Below, one piece after another: positions 42,242-52,553 of a stretch of DNA of 64,000 nucleotides. How positions within the stretch are numbered: the stretch's first letter is position 1; every line of letters starts with the position of its first letter. Source of the DNA: Coriaria nepalensis (taxonomy: Eukaryota; Streptophyta; Magnoliopsida; Cucurbitales; Coriariaceae); NCBI GenBank assembly GCA_027186245.1, contig CP114481.1, positions 7,176,501 to 7,240,500 of the forward strand. The letters run 5' to 3'. A model generated the notes under the pieces. That model did not search any database, was not told the DNA's origin, and saw nothing but the letters and a program-made list of their open reading frames with translations. A program made the position numbers and the translations under genes.

Positions 42242-42321
42242 ACAATCATGTAAATGAGTCTTTTCAAGTCAGTAATTTATTTGAAAGCAATTGGAACGAA
42301 TTCTATTTTCGCAATTCAAAC
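42242..42321 (+). repeat. Gene-conversion-like tract in a D monomer
   Basis: These 80 bases appear identical to 42,667-42,746, three monomers downstream, including the rare 'acaatcatg', 'gtcagtaattt' and 'gaacgaattc'. The corresponding D unit of the previous HOR copy (near 39,265-39,345) has 'acagtcatt', 'gtaactaattt' and 'gaacaaattc' instead. On both sides the unit returns to its expected D sequence ('ctggacttgcg' follows). Confidence 0.75.
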
Positions 42322-44399
42322 TGGACTTGCGTGCATAACTTGCTAATGATCATTTGAGGCCAAGTATGCATTTGTTTTATCTTAAATTCTTGTCAATGAG
42401 TCTTTCCAATTCACAAATTCATTTGAAAGCAATTCGAAGGAGTTCTATTTTCGCACATCAAACACGACTTTCGTACATAACTTGCTAATGATCATTTGAG
42501 GCCAAGAATACATTTGTTTTATCCTACATTCATGTCCATGAGTCTTTCCAAGTACTAATTCATTTGAAAGCAATTCCAATGAATTCTATTTTCGCACTTC
42601 AAACATTAGTTTCGTGCATAACTTTCTAATGATCTTTTGAAGTCAAGTATGTAATTGTTTTATCTTACAATCATGTAAATGAGTCTTTTCAAGTCAGTAA
42701 TTTATTTGAAAGCAATTGGAACGAATTCTATTTTCGCAATTCAAACACGACTTTCGTGCATAACTTGCTAATGATCATTTGAGGCCAAGTATGCATTTGT
42801 TTTATCTTAGATTCATGTCAATGAGTCTTTCCAATTCAATAATTCATTCGGAAGCAATTCGAAGGAATTCTTTTTTCGCACTTCAAATATTAGTTTCGTG
42901 AATAACTTTCTAATAATCTTTTGAACGCAAGTATTCAATTGTTTTATCTTAGATTCATGTCAATGAGTATTTCAAATTCATTTGCAAGCAATTCGAAGGA
43001 ATTCTTTTTTCGCAATTGAAACACGACTTTCGTGCATAGCTTGCATATAATCTTTTGAAAGCAAGTATGCAATTGTTTTATCTTACAGTCATGTAATTGA
43101 GTCTTTCCAAGTCACTAATTTATTTGAAAGCAATTGGAACGAATTTTATTTTCTCAATTCAATCACGACTTTCGTGCATAACTTGTTAATGATCATTTGA
43201 GGCCAAGTATGCATTTGTTTTATCTTCGATTCTTGTCAATGAGTCTTTCCAATTCACTAATTCATTTGAAAGCAATTCGAAGGAATTCTATTTTCGCACA
43301 TCAAACACGACTTTCGTACATAACTTGCTAATGATCATTTGAGGCCAAGAATACATTTGTTTTATCCTAGATTCATGTCCATGAGTCTTTCCAAGTAGTA
43401 ATTCATTTGAAAGCAAATCCAATAAATTCTATTTTCGTACTACAAAACATAAGTTTCGTGCATAACTTTCTAACGATCTTTTGAAGGCAAGTATGCAATT
43501 GTTTTATCTTACAGTCATGTAAATGAGTCTTTTCAAGTCACTAATTTATTTGAAAGCAATTGGAACGAATTCTATTTTCGCAATTCAATCACGACTTTCG
43601 TGCTTAACTTGCTAATGATCATTTGAGGCCAGGTATGCATTTGTTTTCTCTTCGATTCTTGTCAAAGAGTCTTTCCAATTCACTAATTCATTTGAAAGCA
43701 ATTCGAAGGAATTCTATTTTCGCACATCAAACACGACTTTCATACATAACTTGCTAATGATCATTTGAGGCCAAGAATACATTTGTTTTATCCTAGATTC
43801 ATGTCCATGAGTCTTTCCTAGTACTAATTAATTTAAATTAAATTCCAATGAATTCTATTTTCGCACTTCAAACATTAGTTTCGTGCATAACTGTCTAAGG
43901 ATCTTTTGAAGGCAAGTATGCAATTGTTTTATCTTACAGTCATGTAAATGAGTCTTTTCAAGTCACTAATTTATTTGAAAGCAATTGGAACGAATTCTAT
44001 TTTCGCAATTCAAACACGATTTTCGTGCATAACTTGCTAATGACCATTTGTGGCCAAGTATGCATTTGTTTTATCTTAGATTCATGTCAATGAGTCTTTC
44101 TAATTCAATAATTCATTCGGAAGCAATTCGAAGGAATTCTTTTTTCGCACTTCAAATATTACTTTCGTGAATAACTTTCTAATGATCTTTTGAAGGCAAG
44201 TATGCAATTGTTTTATCGTAGATTCATGTTAATGAGTTTTTCAAATTCACAAATTAATTTGCAAGCAATTCGAAGGAATTCTATTTTCGCAATTCAAACA
44301 CGACTTTCGTGCATAGCTTGCATATAATCTTTTGATAGCAAGTATGCATTTGTTGTCTCTGACAGTCATGTAAATGAGTCTTTTCAAGTCACTGATTTA

Positions 44400-44530
44400 T
44401 TTGAAAGGAATTGGAAAAAATTCTATTTTCGCACTTCAAACTGGACTTTCGTGCATAACTTGCTAATGATCATTTGAGGCCAAGAATACATTTGTTTTAT
44501 CCTAGATTCATGTCCATGAGTCTTTCCCAG
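44400..44530 (+). repeat. Site of one-monomer loss in the second 21-mer copy
   Basis: In the first part of the block a D unit is followed by an A unit (GATC near 41,495, 'ctttgatttttg') and then B (near 41,638). In the second copy D, ending near 44,466, is followed directly by B ('aagaatacatttg'). The missing A unit explains the 2,828 rather than 2,970 base spacing, as expected from unequal exchange in register. Confidence 0.75.
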
Positions 44531-47438
44531 TACTAATTAATTGAAAAGCAATTCCAATGAATTCTATTTTCGCACTTCAAACATTAGTTTCGTGCATAAC
44601 TTTCTAATGTTCTTTTGAAGGCAAGTATGCAATTGTTTTATCTTACAGTCATGTAAATGAGTCTTTTCAAGTCACTAATTTATTTGAAAGCAATTGGAAC
44701 GAATTCTATTTTCGCAATTCAAACACGATTTTCGTGCATAACTTGCTAATGACCATTTGAGGCCAAGTATGCATTTGTTTTATCTTAGATTCCTGTCAAT
44801 GAGTCTTTCCCATTCACTAATTCATTTGAAAGCAATTCGAAGGAATTCTATTTTCACACTTCAAACTTGACTTTCGTGCGTAACTTGCTAATGATCATTT
44901 GAGGCCAAGTATGCGTTTGTTTTATCTTAGATTCATGTCAATGAGTCTTTCCAAAAACTAATTCATTTGAAAGCAGTTCGAATGAATTCTATTTTCGCAC
45001 TTCAAACATTAGTTTCGTGCATAAATTTCTAATGATCTTTTGAAGGCAAGTATGCAATTGTTTTATCTTATAATCATGTCAAAGAACCTTCTCAAGACAA
45101 TAAATCATTTGGAAGCCATTGGAACGTATTCTATTCTCGCAATTCAAACACGACTCTCATGCATAGCTTGCATATAATCTTTCGATAGCAAGTGTGCATT
45201 TGTTTTCTCTTACAGTCATGTAAATGAGTCTTTCCAAGTCACTACTTTATTTGAAAGCAATTGGAACAAATTCTATTTTTGCACTTCAAACTGGACTTTC
45301 GTGCATAACTTGCTAATGATCATTTGAGGCCAAGTATGCATTTGTTTTATCTTCGATTCTTGTCAATGAGTCTTTCCAATTCACTAATTCATTTGAAAGC
45401 AATTCGAAGGAATTCTATTTTCGCACAACAAACACGACTTTCGTACATAACTTGCTAATTATCATTTGAGGCCAAGAATACATTTGTTTTATCCTAGATT
45501 CATGTCCATGAGTCTTTCTTGTTCTAATTCATTTGAAAGCAATTCAAATAAATTCCATTTTCGCACTTCAAACATTAGTTTCGTGCACAACTTGCTAATG
45601 ATCTTTTTGAAGGCAAGTATGCAATTGTTTCATCTTATAATCATGTCAATGAACCTTTTCAAGGCAATAAATCATTTGGAAGCCATTGGAACGTATTCTA
45701 TTCTCGCAATTCAAACACGACTCTCGTGCATAGCTTGCCTATAATCTTTTGATAGCAAGTATGCATTTATTTTCTCTTACCGTCACGTAAATGAATCTTT
45801 TCAAGCCACTGATTTATTTGAAAGCAATTGGAACAAATTCTATTTTTGCACTTCAAACTGGACTTTCGTGGATAACTTGCTAATGATCATTTGAGGCCAA
45901 GTATGCATTTGTTTTCTCTTAGATTCATGTCAATGAGTCTTTCCAAATACTAATTCATTTGAAAGCAATTCGAATAAATTCTATTTTCGCACTTTAAACA
46001 TTAGTTTCGTGCATAACTTTCTAATGATCTTTTGAAGGCAAGCATGCAATTGTTTTATCTTATAATCATGTCAATGAACCTTTTCAAGACAATAAATCAT
46101 TTGGAAGCCATTGGAATGTATTCTATTCTCGTAATTCAAACACTACTTTCGTGCATATCTTGCATATAATCTTTTGATAGCAAGTATGCATTTCTTTTCT
46201 CTTACAGTCATGTAAATGAGTCTTTTCAAGTCACTAATTTATTTGAAAGCAATTGGAACAAATTCTATTTTTGCACTTCAAAATGGACTTTCGTGCATAA
46301 CTTGCTAATGATCCTTTGAGGCCAAGTATACATTTGTTTTATCTTAGATTATTGTCGATGAGTCTTTCCAATTCACTAATTCATTTGAAAGCAATTCGAA
46401 GGAATTCTATTTTCGCACTTCAAACACGACTTTTGTTCATAACTTGCTAATGATCATTTGAGGCCAAGAATAAATTTGTCTTATCCTAGATTCATGTCCA
46501 TAAGTCTTTCCGAGTACTAATTCATTTGCAAGCAATTCAAATGAATTCTATTTTCGCACTACAAACATTAGTTTCGTGCATAACTTTCTAATGATCTTTT
46601 GAAAGCAAGAACGCAATTGTTTTATCTTATAATCGTGTCAAAGAACCTTCTCAAGACAAAAAATCATTTGGAAGCCATTGGAACGTATTCTATTCTCGTA
46701 TTCAAACACAACTTTCATGCATAGCTTGCATATAATCTTTTGATAGCAAGTATGCATTTGTTTTCTCTTACAGTCATGTAAATGAGTCTTTTCAAGTCAC
46801 TAATTTATTTGAAAGCAATTGGAACAAATTCTATTTTCGCACTACAAACTGGACTTTCGTGCATAACTTGCTAATGATCATTTGAGGCCAAGTATGCATT
46901 TGTTTTATCTTCGATTCTTGTCAATGAGTCATTCCAATTCACTAATTAATAAGAAGGCAATTCCAAGGGATTCTATTTTCGCACTTCAAACACGACTTTC
47001 GTTCATAACTTGCAAATGATCATTTGAGGCGAAGAATACATTTGTTTTAGATTCATGTCCATGAGTCTTTCCAAGTACTAATTCATTTGAAAGCAATTCA
47101 AATGAATTCTATTTTCGCATTGCAAACATTAGTTTCGTGCATAACTTGCTAATGATGTTTTTGAACGCAAGTATGCAATTGTTTTATCTTATAATCATGT
47201 CAATGAACCTTTTCGAGACAATAAATCATTTGGAAGCCATTGGAACGTATTCTATTCTTGTAATTCAAATACAACTTTCGTGCATAGCTTGCATATAATC
47301 TTTTGATAGCAAGTATGCATTTGTTTTCTCTTACAGTCATGTAAATGACTCTTTTCAAGTCACTAATTTATTTGAAAGCAATTGGAACAAATTCTATTTT
47401 CGCCCTTCAAACTGGACTTTCGTGCATAACTTGCTAAT

Positions 47439-47580
47439 GATCATTTGAGGCCAAGTATGCATTTGTTTTATCTTCGATTCTTGTCATTGAGTCTTCGCAA
47501 TTCATTAATTCATTTGAAAGCAATTCGAAGGAATTCTATTTTCGCACTTCAAACACGACTTTCGTTCATAACTTGCTAAT
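47439..47580 (+). repeat. Reference monomer type A (142 bp)
   Basis: This is the first unit of a well-preserved A-B-C-D tetramer. Diagnostic words are GATCATTTGAGGCC at the start, 'tatcttcgattcttgtca', 'caattcattaattcattt', 'caattcgaaggaattc' (a GAATTC site) and 'cacgactttcg' near the end, closing with 'ttgctaat'. Across the window A also occurs with 'agattcatg' or 'agattcctg' instead of 'cgattcttg'. Confidence 0.9.
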
Positions 47581-47721
47581 GATCATTTGAGGCCAGGAAT
47601 ACATTTGTTTTATCCTAGATTCATGTCCATGAGTTTTTCCAAGTACTAATTCATTTGCAAGCAATTCAAATGAATTCTATTTTCGCACTTCAAACATTAG
47701 TTTCGTGCATAATTTTCTAAT
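47581..47721 (+). repeat. Reference monomer type B (141 bp)
   Basis: Type B begins like A (GATCATTTGAGGCC) but is told apart by 'gaatacatttg', 'tatcctagattcatgtcc', 'ccaagtactaattc', 'caattcaaatgaattc' and, near the end, 'cattagtttcgtgcataa' followed by 'tttctaat'. A B-prime form with 'aagtatgcat', 'ccaaatactaattc' and 'caattcgaatgaattc' replaces it in many HOR units, for example from about 48,150 and 50,143. Confidence 0.9.
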
Positions 47722-47864
47722 GATCTTTTTGAAGGCAAGTATGCAATTGTTTTATCTTATAATCATGTCAATGAACCTTTTCAAGACAATAAATCATTTG
47801 GAAGCCATTGGAACGTATTCTATTCTCGTAATTCAAACACAACTTTCGTGCATACCTTGCATAT
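47722..47864 (+). repeat. Reference monomer type C (143 bp)
   Basis: Type C begins GATCTTTT(T)GAAGGC, then 'agtatgcaattgttttatc', 'ttataatcatgtcaatgaac', 'ttttcaagacaataaatc', 'gccattggaacgtattc' and 'cgtaattcaaacac', ending 'cttgcatat'. It has no GAATTC site at the position where A and B carry one. It is the most divergent type and is nearly always followed by D. Confidence 0.9.
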
Positions 47865-48006
47865 AATCTTTTGATAGCAAGTATGCATTTGTTTTCTCTT
47901 ACAGTCATGTAAATGAGTCTTTTCAAGTCACTAATTTATTTAAAAGCAATTGGAACAAATTCTATTTTCGCACTTCAAACTGGACTTTCGTGCATAACTT
48001 GGTAAT
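47865..48006 (+). repeat. Reference monomer type D (142 bp)
   Basis: Type D begins AATCTTTTGATAGC, so the GATC at the unit boundary is lost, then 'ttttctcttacagtcatg', 'taaatgagtcttttcaag', 'tcactaatttattt', 'caattggaacaaattc' and 'cttcaaactggactttcg'. In most forward copies to the right of 12 kb it carries the 'actgg' variant; in the leftmost 12 kb the same position reads 'acacg'. Confidence 0.9.
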
Positions 48007-48835
48007 GATCATTTGAGGCCAAGTATGCATTTGTTTTATCTTCGATTCTTGTCAATGAGTCTTTGCAATTATCTAATTCATTTGAAAGCAATTCGAAGGA
48101 ATTCCATTTTCGCACTTCAAACTGGACTTTCGTGCATAACTTGCTAATGCTCATTTGAGGCCAAGTATGCATTTGTTTTATCTTAGATTCATGTCAATGA
48201 GTCTTTCCAAATACTAATTCATTTGAAAGCAATTCGAATGAATTCTATTTTCGCACTTCAAACATTAGTTTCGTGCATAACTTTCTAATGATCTTTTGAA
48301 GGCAAGCATGCAATTGTTTTATCTTATAATCATGTCAATGAACCTTTTCAACACAATAAATCATTTGGAAGCCATTGGAACGTATTATATTCTCGCAATT
48401 CAAACACGACTCTCGTGCATAGCTTGCGTATAATCTTTTGATAGAAATTATGCATTTGTTTTCTCTTACAGTCATGTAAATGAGTATTTTCAAGTCACTA
48501 ATATATTTGAAAGCAATTGGAACAAATTCTATTTTCGCACTTCAAACTGGACTTTCGTGCATAACTTGCTAATAATCATTTGAGACCAAGAACGCATTTG
48601 TTTAATCTTTGATTCTTGTCAATGAGTCTTTCGAATTCACTAATTCATTTGAAAGCAATTCGAAGAAATTCTATTTTCGCACTTCAAACACAACTTTCGT
48701 TCATAACTTGCTAATGATCTTTTGAGGCCAAGAATACATTTGTTTTATCCTAGATTCATGTCCATGAGTCTTTCCAAGTACTAATTCATTTGAAAGCAAT
48801 TCAAATGAATTCTATTTTCGCACTTCAAACATTAA

Positions 48836-49010
48836 TTTCGTGCATAACTTGCTAATGATCATTTTGAAGGTAAGTATGGAATTGTTTTATCTTATAATCA
48901 TGTCCACGGACATTTTCAAGACAATAAATTATTTGGAAGCCATTGGAACGTATTATGTATTCTATTATCGCAATTCAAACACGACTCTCGTGCATAGCTT
49001 GCATATAATC
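48836..49010 (+). repeat. C monomer with 8-base insertion, twin at 56.0 kb
   Basis: The C unit reads 'gaacgtattatgtattc', an 8-base tandem slip of the usual 'gaacgtattc' (near 48,950), and also has 'tgtccacggacattttc' and 'ggtaagtatggaattg'. The same three variants occur together near 55,960-56,070, 7,106 bases (50 monomers) away. The two units are therefore sisters separated by the amplified block between them. Confidence 0.8.
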
Positions 49011-49572
49011 TTTTGATAGCAAATATGCATTTGTTTTCTCTTACCGTCATGTAAATGAGTCTTTTCAAGTCACTGATTTATTTGAAAGCAATTGGAACAA
49101 ATTCTCTTTTCGTACTTCAAACTGGACTTTCGTGCATAACTTGCTAATGATCATTTGAGGCCAAATATGCATTTGTTTTATCTTCGATTCTTGTCAATGA
49201 GTCTTTCCAATTCACTAATTCATTTGAAAGCAATTCGAAGGAATTCTATTTTCGCATTTCAAACACGACTTTCGTTCATAACTTGCTAATGATCATTTGA
49301 GGCCAAGAATACATTTGTTTTATCCTAGATTCATGTCCATGAGTCTTTCCAAGTACTAATTCATTTGAAAGCAATTCAAATGAATTCTATTTTCGCACTT
49401 CAAACATCAGTTTCGTGCATAACTTGCTAATGATCTTTTTGAAGGCAAGTATGCAATTTGTTTTATCTTATAATCATGTCAATGAACCTTTTCAAGATAA
49501 CAAAACATTTGGAAGCCATTGGAACATATTCTATTTTCGCAATTCAAACACGACTCTCATGCATAGCTTGCG

Positions 49573-52553
49573 TATAATCTTTTGAAAGCAAGTATGCATT
49601 TGTTTTCTCTTACAGTCATGTAAATGAGTCTTTTCAAGTCACTAATTTATTTAAAAGCAATTGGAACAAATTCTATTTTTCGCACTTCAAACTGGACTTT
49701 CGTTCATAACTTGCTAATGATCATTGGAGGCCAAGAATACATTTGTTTTATCCTAGATTCATGTCCATGAGTCTTTCCAAGTACTAATTCATTTGAAAGC
49801 AATTCAAATGAATTCTATTTTCGCACTTCAAACATTAGTTTCGTGCAAAACTTTCTAATGATCTTTTTTGAGGCAAGTATGCAATTGTTTTATCTTATAA
49901 TCATGTCAATGAACCTTTTCAAGACAATAAATCATTTAGAAGCCTTTGGAACGTATTCTATTTTCGCAATTCAAACACGACTCTCATGCATAGCTTGCGT
50001 ATAATCTTTTGAAAGCAAGTATGCATTTGTTTTCTCTTACAGTCATGTAAATGAGTCATTTCAAGTCACTAATTTATTTGAAAGCAATTGGAACATATTC
50101 TATTTTTGCACTTCAAACTGGACTTTCGTGCATAATTTGCTAATGATCATTTGAGGCCAAGTATGCATTTATTTTATCTTAGATTCATGTCAATGAGTCT
50201 TTCCAAATACTAATTCATTTGAAAGCAATTCGAATGAATTCGATTTTCGCACTTCAAACATTAGTTTCGTGCATAACTTTCTAATGATCTTTTGAAGGCA
50301 AGCATGCAATTGTTTTATCTTATAATCATGTCAATGAACCTTTTCAAGATAATAAATCATTTGGAAGCCTTTGGAACGTATTCTATTCTCGTAATTCAAA
50401 CACAACTTTCGTGCATAGCTTGCAGATAATCTTTTGATAGCAAGTATGCATTTGTTTTCTCTTACAGTCATGTAAATGAGTCTTTTCAAGTCACTAATTT
50501 ATTTAAAAGCAATTGGAACAAATTCTATTTTTCGCACTTCAAACTGGACTTTCGTTCATAACTTGCTAATGATCATTGGAGGCCAAGAATACATTTGTTT
50601 TATCCTAGATTCATGTCCATGAGTCTTTCCAAGTACTAATTCATTTGAAAGCAATTCAAATGAATTCTATTTTCGCACTTCAAACATTAGTTTCGTGCAA
50701 AACTTTCTAATGATCTTTTTTGAGGCAAGTATGCAATTGTTTTATCTTATAATCATGTCAATGAACCTTTTCAAGACAATAAATCATTTAGAAGCCTTTG
50801 GAACGTATTCTATTTTCGCAATTCAAACACGACTCTCATGCATAGCTTGCGTATAATCTTTTGAAAGCAAGTATGCATTTGTTTTCTCTTACAGTCATGT
50901 AAATGAGTCATTTCAAGTCACTAATTTATTTGAAAGCAATTGGAACATATTCTATTTTCGCACTTCAAACTGGACTTTCGTGCATAATTTGCTAATGATC
51001 ATTTGAGGCCAAGTATGCATTTATTTTATCTTAGATTCATGTCAATGAGTCTTTCCAAATACTAATTCATTTGAAAGCAATTCGAATGAATTCGATTTTC
51101 GCACTTCAAACATTAGTTTCGTGCATAACTTTCTAATGATCTTTTGAAGGCAAGCATGCAATTGTTTTATCTTATAATCATGTCAATGAACCTTTTCAAG
51201 ATAATAAATCATTTGGAAGCCTTTGGAACGTATTCTATTCTCGTAATTCAAACACAACTTTCGTGCATAGCTTGCAGATAATCTTTTGATAGCAAGTATG
51301 CATTTGTTTTCTCTTACAGTCATGTAAATGAGTCTTTTCAAGTCACTAATTTATTTAAAAGCAATTGGAACAAATTCTATTTTCGCACTTCAAACTGGAC
51401 TTTCATTCATAACTTGCTAATGATCATTTGAGGCCAAGAATACATTTGTTTTATCCAAGATTCATGTCCATGAGTCTTTCCAAGTACTAATTCATTCGAA
51501 AGCAATTCAAATGAATTCTATTTTCGCACTTCAAACATTAGTTTCGTGCATAACTTTCTAATGATCTTTTGAAGGCAAGCATGCAATTGTTTTATCTTAT
51601 AATCATGTCAATGAACCTTTTCAAGACCATAAATCATTTGGAAGCCATTGGAACATATTCTATTTTCGCAATTCAAACACGACTCTCATGCATAGCTTGC
51701 GTATAATCTTTTGAAAGCAAGTATGCATTTGTTTTCTCTTACATTCATGTAAATGAGTCTTTTCAAGTCACTAATTTATTTAAAAGCAATTGGAACAAAT
51801 TCTATTTTTCGCACTTCAAACTGGACTTTCGTTCATAACTTGCTAATGATCATTGGAGGCTAAGAATACATTTGTTTTATCCTAGATTCATGTCCATGAG
51901 TCTTTCCAAGTACTAATTCATTTGAAAGCAATTCAAATGAATTCTATTTTCGCACTTCAAACATTAGTTGTGTGCAAAACTTTCTAATGATCTTTTTTGA
52001 GGCAACTATGCAATTGTTTTATCTTATAATCATGTCAATGAACCTTTTCAAGACAATAAATCATTTGGAAGCCGTTGGAACGTATTCTTTTTTCGCAATT
52101 CAAACACGACTCTCATGCATAGCTTGCGTATAATCTGTTGAAAGCAAGTATGCATCTGTTTTCTCTTACAGTCATGTAAATGACTCATTTCAAGTCACTA
52201 ATTTATTTGAAAGCAATTGCAACAAATTCTATTTTCGCACTTCAAACTGGACTTTCGTGCATAACTTGCTAATGATCATTTGAGGCCAAGTATGCATTTG
52301 TTTTATCTTAGATTCATGTCAATGAGTCTTTCCAAGTACTAATTCATTTGAAAGCAATTCGAATGAATTCTATTTTCGCACTTCAAACATTAGTTTCGTG
52401 CATAACTTTCTAATGATCTTTTGAAGGCAAGCATGCAATTGTTTTATCTTATAATCATGTCAATGAACCTTTTCAAGATAATAAATCATTTGGAAGCCTT
52501 TGGAACGTATTCTATTCTCGTAATTCAAACACAACTTTCGTGCATAGCTTGCA
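49573..52553 (+). repeat. 2.98 kb 21-mer, copy 1 of a recent tandem duplication
   Basis: The copy contains two 6-monomer units (B starts at 49,719 and 50,571), a 3-monomer unit (51,422) and another 6-monomer unit (51,848), ending where B recurs at 52,700. Markers are 'gatcattggaggcc', 'gatcttttttgaggc', 'gaattcgattttcgc', 'gtccaagattc' type changes ('tatccaagattc') and 'aatctgttgaaagc'. Compared landmark by landmark with copy 2, I found no difference. Confidence 0.9.

Larger units (their letters stand above)
38720..44810 (+). repeat. HOR block: 2.97 kb 21-mer, two copies and a start
   Basis: 'ttaattgaaa' lies at 38,731, 41,709 and 44,537, and 'gttcttttgaagg' at 38,803, 41,781 and 44,609. The first spacing is 2,978, the second 2,828. 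Internal words confirm the pairing: 'atttaaattaaattcc' at 40,861 and 43,831 and 'tacaaaacataag' at 40,471 and 43,441, both 2,970 apart. The second copy is short by one 142 bp monomer. A third copy starts near 44,527 and fades by about 44,810. Confidence 0.85.
44811..49572 (+). repeat. Regular A/B-C-D tetramer array (about 568 bp)
   Basis: B units start at 46,452, 47,018, 47,581 and 48,716, that is 566, 563 and twice about 567 bases apart, with C, D and A between them. In alternate tetramers B-prime ('ccaaatactaattc') takes the place of B. This is the plainest arrangement in the window and may be close to the unit from which the longer HORs on both sides were assembled. Small indels occur, such as loss of five bases near 47,050. 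Confidence 0.85.
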
